Source: Roseibium sp. HPY-6
GTDB taxonomy: Bacteria; Pseudomonadota; Alphaproteobacteria; Rhizobiales; Stappiaceae
Reading direction: 5' to 3'
DNA: 64,000 nt
Assembly (NCBI RefSeq): GCF_040530035.1
Contig: NZ_JBEWCD010000001.1
Location: 2,108,001-2,172,000 of the forward strand
Of the stretch, positions 1 to 8,146 are shown piece by piece. Below the pieces are notes generated by a model, which searched no databases, was not told the DNA's origin, and saw nothing but the letters and a program-made list of their open reading frames with translations. How positions within the stretch are numbered: the first letter of the stretch is position 1; the number at the start of each line of letters is the position of its first letter. A program made the translations under genes and the position numbers.

Positions 1-1603
1 CCCCGACGTTTTCCAGCTCGTAGACATGGTGGCGATCTCGCGCCCTGGCGAGAATTTTCACCTTCGGATAGGTTTTGGCAACGTGCTCGACCACAAGCGT
101 CTGCTTGTCACGGTCATCAATCGCCGCAATGAAGAGATCCACGTCGCCGACACCTGCCGTGTGCAGCAGATCAGGCCGCGTGGCGTCCCCGTAAAAGGTC
201 TTGATGCCAACCTTGCTAAGGTTCTCAACTGTCTGCGGATCATGGTCCAGGATGACGACGTCATAGCCGCTGGTCAGCAGCAACCTTGAAATGATCTGAC
301 CGAACCGGCCCATGCCCACAATCACGACGCGGCCCTTGCTGTCGATGACATCTGCTTCCCGATCAGACTTCGCGGAGGCGCGCGGAGCGATCACCTTTTC
401 ATAGAGTATGAACAGGGCCGGCGTGAGCAGCATCGAGATCGCGACGACAAGCGTCATGGTTCGAAGCAGGCTTTGATCAAGTGCGCCGGAACTGCTTGCA
501 AACCCGAAGAGCACAAACGCGAATTCGCCGGCCTGGGCAAGTCCAAGCGCGAACAGCCAGCGATCAGGACCGTCCAGACGGAACAGCGTGCCGAGCCCGA
601 ACAGCAAGGCGAACTTGACGGCCATCAGACCGAGCGCCAGTCCGAAGATGGTGATGGGTGCGCCAAACAGAAGATTGAAATCGATCCCGGCCCCGACTGT
701 CAGGAAAAACAGTCCGAGCAACAGCCCTTTAAAGGGCTCGATGTCGCTTTCCAGTTCATGCCGGTAATCGCTGTCGGAAAGGACAACGCCCGCAAGGAAA
801 GTTCCAAGTGCAGGGGACAGGCCGACAAAGTCCATCAGAAGCGCGATCCCGATCACGAGCAGGAGCGCAGTCGCCGTAAATATTTCGCGCAAATGCGCTT
901 CCGCAATAAATCGGAAGACAGGTCTGAGCAGGTGTCTGCCGGCAATGATGATCGCGATGATCACGGCGAAGATCACCAGTGCCTGGGCCCATCCCGGCAG
1001 GGCAGCGAGCGCCTCGCCGCCATGCGCGCCTCCGCCTTCATGTCCGCCGTGCCCGTGACCGTCAGAGTGTTCAGCGCCATTGCCGGCGACGTGGCCGACG
1101 GCCAGAAGTGGCAAGACGGCGAGCATCGGGATGACCGCGATATCCTGGGTCAGCAGTACGGAAAACGAACTCTGCCCGCCTTGTGTCTTCAGCCAACCTT
1201 TTTCGTTAAGGGTCTGCAGCACGATGGCGGTCGACGACAGCGCAAGGATCATTCCGAGCGCAAGCGCACCCTGCCATTCAAGGCCAAACACAAGCCCGAT
1301 CCCCGCGAAGACGGCGGTGGTGCCGACAACCTGCAATCCGCCGAGTCCGATCAGCTGCTTGCGCATCTTCCACAAGACGGCGGGTTGCAGCTCCAGGCCA
1401 ACCAGAAACAGCATCATCACAACGCCGAACTCGGCGAAGTGCTGCACTTCCGTTGTTTCGGACCCGACAATCCCGAGAACAGGACCAATGACGACACCGG
1501 CGATCAGGTATCCAAGGACCGAACCGAGGCCGAGCCTGTTTGCGATCGGCACGGCGATGACGGCTGCGCACAAATAAACGAATGCGTCGCTGAGAAGCTC
1601 CAT
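1..1603 (-). CDS. kefB: Glutathione-regulated potassium-efflux antiporter (KefB/KefC type), 3' end outside window
   Basis: CPA2-family K+/H+ antiporter that expels K+ when glutathione adducts build up. The first 534 codons are present and the C-terminus is cut off by the window start. An N-terminal multi-helix exchanger domain (about residues 1-400) is followed by a TrkA-N/RCK nucleotide-binding domain from about residue 420, with a GMGRFGQ Rossmann motif. Around residues 280-294 is HELESDIEPFKG, the conserved regulatory loop of Kef proteins. A His/Gly-rich stretch at about residues 177-195 lies between membrane segments. The ATG at 1603 overlaps the TGA of the upstream kefF-type gene (TGATG), so the two are translationally coupled. 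Known of the family: the RCK domain binds glutathione and adducts. Whether it is KefB or KefC cannot be decided here. Confidence 0.9.
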   Translation of the reverse strand, partial: MELLSDAFVYLCAAVIAVPIANRLGLGSVLGYLIAGVVIGPVLGIVGSETTEVQHFAEFGVVMMLFLVGLELQPAVLWKMRKQLIGLGGLQVVGTTAVFAGIGLVFGLEWQGALALGMILALSSTAIVLQTLNEKGWLKTQGGQSSFSVLLTQDIAVIPMLAVLPLLAVGHVAGNGAEHSDGHGHGGHEGGGAHGGEALAALPGWAQALVIFAVIIAIIIAGRHLLRPVFRFIAEAHLREIFTATALLLVIGIALLMDFVGLSPALGTFLAGVVLSDSDYRHELESDIEPFKGLLLGLFFLTVGAGIDFNLLFGAPITIFGLALGLMAVKFALLFGLGTLFRLDGPDRWLFALGLAQAGEFAFVLFGFASSSGALDQSLLRTMTLVVAISMLLTPALFILYEKVIAPRASAKSDREADVIDSKGRVVIVGMGRFGQIISRLLLTSGYDVVILDHDPQTVENLSKVGIKTFYGDATRPDLLHTAGVGDVDLFIAAIDDRDKQTLVVEHVAKTYPKVKILARARDRHHVYELENVG

Positions 1604-2220
1604 CAGACCGTCTCCCCTTTCAAAATGAAATCGTCGAGAATGTCGGTCAGAACGTCGGCCCGGGTCGCCTTTTCAAGATCCAGCCGGTCTGCCACGAGCG
1701 CTTTCAGGAGGTCGTCATAGGCATTGCGATGCACATTGAGCCGCCCTTCTTCAACGGCCCGGCCGGCGCCGAACAGGCAGAAAGGCGCAAGGTATTTCAT
1801 TCGGCAGAGATCAGCTGTCTTTTCGAACGGTGCAAGCAGGCTGCGCAGGTCGGCATGGTTCATTCCCTGCTCCGAATAGGCGTCCGGCTTGGCACCGGTC
1901 GTCACCGCATTCAGGAAAATCTTGCCGTCAAGCTCATGTCCGTGTTGGCCGTACGCGAACCCGTATTCCAAAACAAGATCCTGCCACTCCTTCATGATCG
2001 ACGGGGCCGAGTACCAGTAGAGCGGGTGCTGAAAAATAATCACGTCATGCTCGACCAGTTGCGCCTGCTCCGCATCGACATCGATGTCAAAATCCGGATA
2101 CCGCGCATAAAGATCGACGGCAGTCACGCCCTGTACGGCCTGCGCGGTTTCAAACATCGGATAATTCACCTCTGACCTGTCCGGTCTCGGATGCGCAAAA
2201 AGTACCAGTACCTTGGCCAA
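1603..2220 (-). CDS. kefF: Kef ancillary NAD(P)H:quinone oxidoreductase (KefF/KefG type)
   Basis: A 205-residue flavodoxin-fold protein of the NAD(P)H dehydrogenase (quinone) family. The N-terminus reads VLVLFAHPRPDRSEVN, the FMN phosphate-binding region. QHPLYWYSAPSIMKEW around residues 65-80 and an LNAVTTGAKPDAYS segment are typical of KefF, KefG and MdaB-like proteins. KefF-type subunits bind the cytoplasmic face of the antiporter and are needed for full efflux, besides reducing quinones. The gene lies directly upstream of the antiporter gene with a one-base TGATG overlap, which supports this role over that of a free quinone reductase. Its cognate channel type (KefB or KefC) is not resolved. 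Confidence 0.88.
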   Translation of the reverse strand: MAKVLVLFAHPRPDRSEVNYPMFETAQAVQGVTAVDLYARYPDFDIDVDAEQAQLVEHDVIIFQHPLYWYSAPSIMKEWQDLVLEYGFAYGQHGHELDGKIFLNAVTTGAKPDAYSEQGMNHADLRSLLAPFEKTADLCRMKYLAPFCLFGAGRAVEEGRLNVHRNAYDDLLKALVADRLDLEKATRADVLTDILDDFILKGETV

Positions 2221-2320
2221 GGTAACCCCCGCTCGTCCAAATGAAACCAGGCGGCAAAGCCGCCCGGTCCAACTCTTGCTGTTGTTTAGGGTACAGGAGC
2301 CCGAGTTGCTCCGACAGATG

Positions 2321-3040
2321 TTATGTGCGCTTCACATCACTGGCAAAACGCGCGGCATTTTCCTTCAAGAACTCGGATTCGTCCGCCTGCCCCCAGAAGG
2401 CCGGTTGGGCTTTGGGTATCGTCAGCGCCTTTTGCACTGCCGGACGCGCGTCGATCCTCTCGAACCAGGCTTTCAGGTTATCAAGACCGTCAACAGACAC
2501 TTTGGCCCAGACATAGGCGCGTGCCCAAGGATAGGTCGCGATGTCAGCGATCGTATAGGCATCGCCGGCGAGCCAGTCACGCCCTTCAAGTCTTGTGTCC
2601 AGCACTTCGAGCAGCCGCCGCGTTTCGTCCACATATCGCTTGATGGAAAACGGCTCTTCATGTCCGTTCGGCGCGGCAATGCGCTGAAAATACATGGCCT
2701 GGCCCATCATCGGACCGATCCCGCCCATCTGGAACATGAGCCACTGAAGCGTTTCGGATCTGGCCTTCGGCTCTTGAGGCAGAAATTGGCCATATTTTTC
2801 CGCAAGATACCAGAGAATTGCTCCGCTCTCGAACACCGCAAAGTCGCTATTGCTCCGGTCGACAATTGTCGGAATGCGGCCATTCGGATTGAGTTTCAGA
2901 TAGTCCGGTGCCTTTTGCTCCTTCTTGGCGAAATCGATGAAGGTCAGCTCATAGGGCACGTCCGCTTCTTCCAGGAAAATCACCGGTTTGTAACCGTTCA
3001 TCGTGGCAGCGGTGTAAAGGTGAATATCCGGCTTCGGCAT
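2321..3040 (-). CDS. Glutathione S-transferase family protein (Nu-class/YfcG-like)
   Basis: A 239-residue cytosolic GST. The N-terminal thioredoxin-fold domain contains [20 protein letters not shown], which matches the T-x-N...K pattern of Nu-class (YfcG/YghU, Ure2-like) enzymes. It then has [11 protein letters not shown] with the cis-proline, and [15 protein letters not shown], the glutathione gamma-glutamyl site. The helical C-terminal domain carries the N-capping-box region [16 protein letters not shown]. Nu-class proteins act as disulfide reductases or peroxidases on glutathione-bound substrates. The gene lies 100 bases upstream of the kefF/kefB pair on the same strand and is divergent from an HxlR regulator, so it probably belongs to the same electrophile or thiol-stress unit. 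Confidence 0.88.
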   Translation of the reverse strand: MPKPDIHLYTAATMNGYKPVIFLEEADVPYELTFIDFAKKEQKAPDYLKLNPNGRIPTIVDRSNSDFAVFESGAILWYLAEKYGQFLPQEPKARSETLQWLMFQMGGIGPMMGQAMYFQRIAAPNGHEEPFSIKRYVDETRRLLEVLDTRLEGRDWLAGDAYTIADIATYPWARAYVWAKVSVDGLDNLKAWFERIDARPAVQKALTIPKAQPAFWGQADESEFLKENAARFASDVKRT

Positions 3041-3240
3041 GAGTTGCTCCCTCTGTTACGACGTCATTCGACTACGTTCGATTTCGCAGCGGCCGATGAA
3101 AACGCTCTGAGCTCTGTATCGCAATCTGCTTCATCCCTGCCGTGTGCTTGACCCGGCGAACAGATGAGGCATAAGGTAACGAAAATCAACCAGTATACTT
3201 TTTGTAACCGAGATGAAACTGTTTCGCTTGGAGCACCAGC

Positions 3241-3612
3241 ATGGCCGGACGGCTGAAAACTGTCGGAAAGAAACGCGTTGTCTTGCAAGAATGCACCGAG
3301 CCCTGTCCGATCGAGCGCGGCATGCGCATCCTCGGCGGCAAATGGACCGGTTCCATCCTCTGGCATTTGAAGGATGGCCCGGTGCGATTCAACGATCTGA
3401 CCAGAATGTTGGGCGGCGCCAGCAAGAAAATGATTGCAGAGCGCCTCAGGCAGCTTGAAGCGCGCCGCCTGGTCTCCCGAACCGTTCTCAAGACCGCACC
3501 GGTCTCGGTCGAATACGAGATTACCGACTTCGGCAGGACGGCGCTCGGCTTCCTGGACGAACTCAGGATCTGGAGCGAGGCTCTGTCAGAAGATCAGATG
3601 GCGGCGATCTGA
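3241..3612 (+). CDS. HxlR-family winged-helix transcriptional regulator
   Basis: A 123-residue HxlR/YodB-type DNA-binding protein. The winged helix runs from about residue 22 to 105, with GGKWTGSILWHLKDGPVRF followed by LGGASKKMIAERLRQLEA as recognition region and SVEYEITDFG as wing. The start is the ATG preceded by GGAGCACCAGC. Cys18 and Cys22 lie just before the first helix. HxlR proteins often sense electrophiles or quinones through an N-terminal Cys, so redox control is plausible here (inference). It diverges from the GST-kefF-kefB genes and probably controls them. Its last 19 bases overlap the convergent dehydrogenase gene. Confidence 0.88.
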   Translation: MAGRLKTVGKKRVVLQECTEPCPIERGMRILGGKWTGSILWHLKDGPVRFNDLTRMLGGASKKMIAERLRQLEARRLVSRTVLKTAPVSVEYEITDFGRTALGFLDELRIWSEALSEDQMAAI

Positions 3613-4724
3613 GCCCGCGTCCCGGTCTCGCCACTTTCCGCAATCGCGTGGATCACGGCTTCGAAATGAAGCGCCTCTTTGAAGGATGGCACCGCTTGCC
3701 GGTCTTCCAAGATAGCACGCAGGAATTCATGGGCTTCGATGACCTTGAGGTCGTTGAAACCAAGCTGATGACCGGCGGCTGGAACAAATTGTCCATAGGG
3801 CGGATGAGCAGGCCCTGAAAGAAGCGTCTTGAAGCCCTGCTCTGCCAGCGGTCCGCGATTTTGATAAAGGCGCAGCTCGTTCATCCGTTCCTGGTCGAAC
3901 GTGATCATGCCTTCCGTTCCATGGACTTCGAAGCCGATATAACTTTTACGTCCCCAGGCGCTACGCGACGTGGAGATGACACCGTGAACACCGTTTTCAA
4001 AGGTGAGCAACGCGGAGGCGATATCCTCGTTTTCAACGTCCCGGCGCTCTTGTGATCCCACTCCCATCGGCCTTGTGGCGTGAACGGTTCTCGTTTCCGC
4101 AATCAGGCTTTCGATCGGCCCGACGAGGCCGGTTGCCAGTGATATCAGGTGACATCCAAGGTCGCCCAAGGTTCCAAGCCCTGCATCGGCTTTTGTCGCC
4201 CGCCAGGTCCAGGCAAGTTCAGGGTCGGCCTGGTAGTCTTCGTCGACCGCTCCGCGGAAATGCACGATCCGGCCGATGGCTCCCTCGGCGATGAGTTTCT
4301 GCGCGTGCCGGAACGCGGGATTATGAAGGTAGTTATAGCCGACAATCGTTTTGGCGCCCGTTTCCCTTGAAAGCGCCAGCATGGACTTGGCATCTTCGAG
4401 CGTAAGCGCCATCGGTTTCTCAAGATGCACGTGCTTGCCAGCCGACAGCGCCGCCATCGCCATGTCCTTGTGGACCTTGTTGGGGGTCGTGATGCAGACG
4501 ATGTCGACTTTGGGGTCGGCAACAAGATCCGTCCAGTCGTCCGTCCCGCGAGCAAAGCCGAACTGATCCGCGAAACCGGCCGCCTTCTCAGCCGGCACAT
4601 CGCACAGAACCTCAAGTCGGGTTTCCGGCAAGTCTCCGAAAACGGCCCGCACCGAGCCATAGGCCAGCGCGTGACACTTTCCCATGAAGCCGGTCCCGAT
4701 CAGTCCGATGCCGAGGCTGTTCAT
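3594..4724 (-). CDS. Gfo/Idh/MocA family oxidoreductase (inositol or sugar dehydrogenase-like)
   Basis: A 376-residue NAD(P)-dependent dehydrogenase. A Rossmann motif GLIGTGFMG lies at residues 7-15, the family EKP motif at 102-104 (HVHLEKPMAL), and GDLGCHLISL around 187-196 supplies the Asp/His catalytic pair. The start was set at the ATG at 4724 because GGAGAAGG precedes it; an upstream in-frame start adds 13 unconserved residues. It follows iolG on the same strand across a 173-base gap that holds a palindromic repeat. The context suggests a second inositol-isomer dehydrogenase (for example scyllo-inositol), but the substrate is not readable from sequence. The 3' end overlaps the convergent HxlR gene by 19 bases. 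Confidence 0.85.
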   Translation of the reverse strand: MNSLGIGLIGTGFMGKCHALAYGSVRAVFGDLPETRLEVLCDVPAEKAAGFADQFGFARGTDDWTDLVADPKVDIVCITTPNKVHKDMAMAALSAGKHVHLEKPMALTLEDAKSMLALSRETGAKTIVGYNYLHNPAFRHAQKLIAEGAIGRIVHFRGAVDEDYQADPELAWTWRATKADAGLGTLGDLGCHLISLATGLVGPIESLIAETRTVHATRPMGVGSQERRDVENEDIASALLTFENGVHGVISTSRSAWGRKSYIGFEVHGTEGMITFDQERMNELRLYQNRGPLAEQGFKTLLSGPAHPPYGQFVPAAGHQLGFNDLKVIEAHEFLRAILEDRQAVPSFKEALHFEAVIHAIAESGETGTRAQIAAI

Positions 4725-4776
4725 CACATCCTTCTCCCATTCGCCCGTAAACTTGGAGCGCAATCTTGAACTGACT

Positions 4777-4879
4777 TCATCCTGAGGAAGCGCGCAGCGA
4801 TGTCTCGAAAGATGGGCCGCTTGCTCCGAATTTTTTCATCCATCCTTCGAGATGCGAGCACGCTCGCTCCTCAGGATGA
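4777..4879. repeat. Palindromic intergenic repeat, copy 1
   Basis: The outer arms TCATCCTGAGGA (4777-4788) and TCCTCAGGATGA (4868-4879) are perfect 12-base inverted repeats. Inner arms TCTCGAAAGATG (4803-4814) and CATCCTTCGAGA (4841-4852) pair with one mismatch. The same four-arm design recurs at 13955-14057. It lies between iolG and the following dehydrogenase gene, so it would be transcribed into the mRNA as a long hairpin. The motif resembles short palindromic repeats dispersed in Rhizobiales genomes (recalled, not searched). Confidence 0.85.
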
Positions 4880-4897
4880 GGTGCAGACTGTGATCAG

Positions 4898-5896
4898 TCA
4901 GATTTCGTCCACGCCGACGGACCGGCGCTCGGCCACCGACTTCAGCGCCGCTTCAGCCAAGATCAGGGCCTTCAGCCCGTCTTCTCCTGTCGGATGCGGC
5001 GTGGCGCCGGTTTCAATCGCATGAACGAATGCGGCAATTTCAGCCGCGTAGGCTTCCGTGTACCGCGTCATGAAGAAATCATGCAGTGGCGGGCGCACGA
5101 ACCCGTCTTCGGTTGCGACCTCGATGGCAACCGGACGCTGGTTCTCGGCGACAACTGCACCTCTCGAACCGTGCACCTCAATACGCTGATCGTATCCGTA
5201 CGTGGCGCGGCGCGAGTTTGAGATACTGCATTGTTTGCCTGATGCTGTCGTCAACACGACGGTTGCACTGTCATAATCGCCAAGCTTGCCAATCTCCGGA
5301 TCAACAAGCACCGAGGCTGTTGCATAGACAGTCGTGACCTCCTCGCCGAGGAGAAACCTTGCCATATCGAAATCATGGACGGTCATGTCCCGAAAGATCC
5401 CACCCGACGACTGGATATATGAAGGCGGCGGGGCTCCCGGATCGCGGGATGTTATCTGGACCATTTCGACAGACCCCACCCGTCCTTCGTCAATGGCGCC
5501 GCGCACGGCCTGAAAATGCGGGTCGAAACGCCGGTTGAACCCCAGCATCAGCACCGCCCCGCAGTCCTGAACCGTCTGCAGACAGGACTTTGTCCGCTCA
5601 AGAGACAGGTCGATCGGCTTCTCGCAGAAGACGGCTTTACCGGCTCGCGCAAACTGCTCGATAAGGTCCGCGTGCGTGGTTGTCGGTGTGCAGATGATCA
5701 CCGCGTTGACATCTTCGGATGACGCGATGGCATCGATCGTGCTCACCCTTGCTTCACAGGTCTGCGCGAGCGCCTTGGCGGCGTCTTCGAAAGCGTCTGC
5801 GATCGCAACCAATTTGGCACCGTCCGTCGCTCCGACAGCCTTGGCATGAACCTTTCCGATACGTCCGGCCCCCAGGAGGGCGACATTGACGGCCAT
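4898..5896 (-). CDS. iolG: Inositol 2-dehydrogenase
   Basis: A 332-residue Gfo/Idh/MocA enzyme predicted to oxidise myo-inositol to 2-keto-myo-inositol with NAD+, the first catabolic step. Visible are the Rossmann motif GAGRIGKVH (residues 9-17), the EKP motif (92-94, FCEKPIDLSLE), and the catalytic stretch GGIFRDMTVHDFDMARF with the conserved Asp and His. The length fits IolG. The start at 5896 is chosen for the preceding GAAAGGAAAAGATC ribosome-binding region; an earlier in-frame start would run across the operator. It is divergent from the RpiR regulator and faces an inositol-type operator, and iolCDEB lie on the other side, so the assignment is well supported. Confidence 0.92.
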   Translation of the reverse strand: MAVNVALLGAGRIGKVHAKAVGATDGAKLVAIADAFEDAAKALAQTCEARVSTIDAIASSEDVNAVIICTPTTTHADLIEQFARAGKAVFCEKPIDLSLERTKSCLQTVQDCGAVLMLGFNRRFDPHFQAVRGAIDEGRVGSVEMVQITSRDPGAPPPSYIQSSGGIFRDMTVHDFDMARFLLGEEVTTVYATASVLVDPEIGKLGDYDSATVVLTTASGKQCSISNSRRATYGYDQRIEVHGSRGAVVAENQRPVAIEVATEDGFVRPPLHDFFMTRYTEAYAAEIAAFVHAIETGATPHPTGEDGLKALILAEAALKSVAERRSVGVDEI

Positions 5897-5954
5897 GATC
5901 TTTTCCTTTCGAAGCGGCTGCGTTACGCAGTGCGCGCTCGCAACTTGCCAATTT

Positions 5955-5968
5955 AGAATAAAAATTCC
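5955..5968. promoter_or_regulatory. Probable IolR-type operator, iolG/rpiR intergenic
   Basis: AGAA-TAAAAA-TTCC matches the GGAA-N6-TTCC motif reported for the RpiR-type IolR of Sinorhizobium meliloti with one mismatch. It sits between the divergent iolG (start 5896) and regulator (start 6015) genes, where it could control both. A perfect copy is at 6907-6920. Confidence 0.55.
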
Positions 5969-6014
5969 AAAATCACTTTCCACGGAATGTGTCAAGCAGG
6001 AAAAGAAGAATACA

Positions 6015-6872
6015 ATGAATGATGCAAGTCAGGAAACGGTTGAAGCGCATGTGAGCAGCGACATTGCACCTGACACGATTGATGCCTTCTTTGCCCGCCT
6101 CGGCAACACGGCGGAAAATCTTCCGAAACGCTTGAAGCAATTTGCGGATTTTATCGCAGCAAATCCCGACCGTGTCGCTGTGTCGACAGTCGCTGAACTC
6201 GCCCAGGGCGCGGATGTTCAGCCATCGGCGGTGATGCGGTTTTGCCAGGAGATGGGGTTCAGCGGGTTTTCCCAGATGCAACGGCTTTTTCGCTCAAGCT
6301 ATTCGCAGAAATGGCCGGATTATTCGACACGCCTTGAAAAACTGCGCGAACACGGCACTGAATCGCCCTCGGCTCTGCTTGCGGAATTTGTCGAAGTCGG
6401 GCGCGCTTCCCTTGAAAACCTTATGGCGACGGTCGAACCGCGGGCGCTTCAGCAGGCCGTGGATGTGCTCGCACGTGCAGAAACGCTTCATCTGGTGGGG
6501 TTTCGGCGCGCGTTTCCGGTGACGTCCTACCTCGCCTATGCATTTGAAAAGATGGACGTGCCGGCAGTGCTGCATTCCGGCATCGCCAACATCAACATGG
6601 ATCATCTAATCAAACCAAATGACGCGGTGATTGCGGTAACCTTCGCTCCCTACACCCAAATGACCCTCGATATTGCCGAAAAAGCCAGGGAAACCGGCGC
6701 GGATATCGTGGCGATCACGGACGTTGTCACCAGTCCCCTTGCCCGTTTCAAGACGATCCAGCTTCTGGTGTCCGAATTGGATGTCGGCGCTTTCCGTGCG
6801 TTGTCCGCAAGTCTCTCGCTCGCGATCGCCTTGGCGGTCTCGGTCGGCGCGCAGCGAAACAAGGTGACATGA
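6015..6872 (+). CDS. iolR: RpiR/MurR-family regulator of inositol catabolism
   Basis: A 285-residue regulator with an N-terminal RpiR helix-turn-helix domain (about residues 20-95, with VSTVAELAQGADVQPSAVMRFCQEMGF as the core). A SIS sugar-phosphate-binding domain spans about 125-260 (AETLHLVGFRRAFPVTSYLAYA; NDAVIAVTFAPYTQMTLDIAEKA). The start is the ATG at 6015; the longer reading from 5886 would run over the iolG leader and operator. In S. meliloti an RpiR-type IolR represses inositol genes until a phosphorylated intermediate binds. Here it lies between iolG and the importer/iolCDEB genes, with IolR-like sites on both sides, so autoregulation and control of both arms is inferred. Confidence 0.85.
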   Translation: MNDASQETVEAHVSSDIAPDTIDAFFARLGNTAENLPKRLKQFADFIAANPDRVAVSTVAELAQGADVQPSAVMRFCQEMGFSGFSQMQRLFRSSYSQKWPDYSTRLEKLREHGTESPSALLAEFVEVGRASLENLMATVEPRALQQAVDVLARAETLHLVGFRRAFPVTSYLAYAFEKMDVPAVLHSGIANINMDHLIKPNDAVIAVTFAPYTQMTLDIAEKARETGADIVAITDVVTSPLARFKTIQLLVSELDVGAFRALSASLSLAIALAVSVGAQRNKVT

Positions 6873-6906
6873 TCTTGGAAAATTTCTGTTGCAATAAATC
6901 TAAAAT

Positions 6907-6920
6907 GGAATTTAAATTCC
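6907..6920. promoter_or_regulatory. Perfect GGAA-N6-TTCC IolR-type operator upstream of the inositol importer
   Basis: GGAA-TTTAAA-TTCC is a perfect 14-base palindrome and an exact match to the recalled S. meliloti IolR motif. It lies 92 bases upstream of the binding-protein start, in an AT-rich stretch with a TTGCAA box at 6889-6894 and -10-like bases overlapping the operator. That position would let a bound repressor block RNA polymerase. Confidence 0.7.
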
Positions 6921-7011
6921 AAAAGTGGCTCGCGCTCGACTGCGCCACAATTGAATTCCGATAGCCGCCGGCAGGACCAACTGCTCGCGAGACTTGTTCT
7001 GGGAGGAACGA

Positions 7012-7953
7012 ATGAAGAAGACGTTGTTTGCGATGGCGGCTGCTGCCATTGCGTTTACGGGTTTGTCTGGGCCTGCATTGGCTGATGGAGAGCGTTTTGT
7101 TCTTGTGAGCCATGCGCCGGACAGCGACAGCTGGTGGAACACGATCAAGAACGGTCTGGCGCTTGCCGGTGAGCAGGTGGGTGCCGAGGTTGAGTACCGC
7201 AATCCTCCGACAGGCGACATTGCGGACATGGCGCGCATCATCGAGCAGACGGCAGCCTCCAATCCGGACGGGATCATCACGACGCTGGCCGATCCGGACG
7301 TTCTGTCCGGTCCGATCCAGAACGCGGTTGCCAAGGGCATTCCGGTGATCATCATCAATTCCGGCACGCCCGAGCAGGCCGCTGACGTTGGTGCTCTGAT
7401 GTATATCGGCCAGCCCGAATACGATGCCGGTCTTGCGGCCGGTCAGCGCGCCAAGCGCGATGGTGTCGGCTCGTTCCTGTGTGTGAACCACGTTGTCTCC
7501 AACCCGGTTGTCGGTGAGCGCTGCCGCGGCTTTGCCGATGGTCTGGGTGTCGAGCTGGGCGACAGCATGATCGACAGCGGCCAGGATCCGGCCGAGATCA
7601 AGAACAAGGTCAAGGCGTATCTGTCCGCCAATCCGGATGTGGAAGCCATTCTGACGCTTGGCCCGACTTCGGCGGACCCGACCATTGGTGCGCTTCAGGA
7701 GATCGGCAAGGCCGGCGACATTTACTTCGGCACGTTTGACCTGGGCACGGAGATCGTCAAGGGCATCAAGGACGGCACCATCCAGTGGGGCATTGACCAG
7801 CAGCCTTTCCTGCAGGCCTATCTGCCTGTGATCGTTCTGGCCAACTACCAGCGTTTTGGCGTTCTTCCGGGCAACAACATCAACTCCGGTCCCGGCTTCA
7901 TCACCAAGGACGCCCTGTCCAAGGTTGAAGAACACGCCGGCGAGTATCGCTGA
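7012..7953 (+). CDS. Sugar (probably inositol) ABC transporter, periplasmic binding protein
   Basis: A 313-residue Peripla_BP_4/RbsB-type binding protein. A signal peptide ends near residue 23 (GPALA before DGERF). The mature part has the two-lobe pattern VLVSHAPDSDSWWNTIKNG, GDIADMARIIEQTAASNPDG, a PVIIINSG strand, and ILTLGPTSADPTIGALQ in the second lobe. The ATG at 7012 follows a strong GGGAGGAACGA site. It is the first gene after the perfect IolR-type operator and is followed by permease, ATPase and iolCDEB genes, so myo-inositol or an isomer is the likely ligand (inference from position). A stem-loop directly after the gene would favour higher levels of this protein than of the permease. 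Confidence 0.9.
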   Translation: MKKTLFAMAAAAIAFTGLSGPALADGERFVLVSHAPDSDSWWNTIKNGLALAGEQVGAEVEYRNPPTGDIADMARIIEQTAASNPDGIITTLADPDVLSGPIQNAVAKGIPVIIINSGTPEQAADVGALMYIGQPEYDAGLAAGQRAKRDGVGSFLCVNHVVSNPVVGERCRGFADGLGVELGDSMIDSGQDPAEIKNKVKAYLSANPDVEAILTLGPTSADPTIGALQEIGKAGDIYFGTFDLGTEIVKGIKDGTIQWGIDQQPFLQAYLPVIVLANYQRFGVLPGNNINSGPGFITKDALSKVEEHAGEYR

Positions 7954-7985
7954 GAGCGTCTTGCGGCCGCCCCCGGGCGGCCCCT

Positions 7986-8009
7986 GGAGAGGCGCATGGC
8001 CGCCTCTCC
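7986..8009 (+). terminator. Stem-loop between binding protein and permease genes
   Basis: GGAGAGGCG (7986-7994) and CGCCTCTCC (8001-8009) form a perfect 9-base stem with a six-base loop, followed by CTTT. A second GC palindrome (near 7963-7983) precedes it. The long U-tract of a full terminator is missing, so partial termination or mRNA end protection after the binding-protein gene is the likely role. Confidence 0.55.
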
Positions 8010-8146
8010 CTTTAGGCCCCTTCCAGGGTCACGAGACCACCTGAGCGGACCTGACCGTCCGGCTGATCTCACCAGGAACACCAGAGCGTTTGAGCGGCAG
8101 GGCCGCACAGGAGCGGCCGGCCCGACCGGCACGCAGGAGGAGACCT

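Noticed and set aside
473..1720. Long plus-strand open frame of about 415 codons
   Set aside because: It lies antisense to the Kef antiporter gene, is rich in charged residues (Gln, Asp, Glu, Arg) with no domain, and is a codon-bias shadow of that gene.
2213..3151. Plus-strand open frame over the GST gene
   Set aside because: Antisense shadow; the minus strand carries clear GST motifs.
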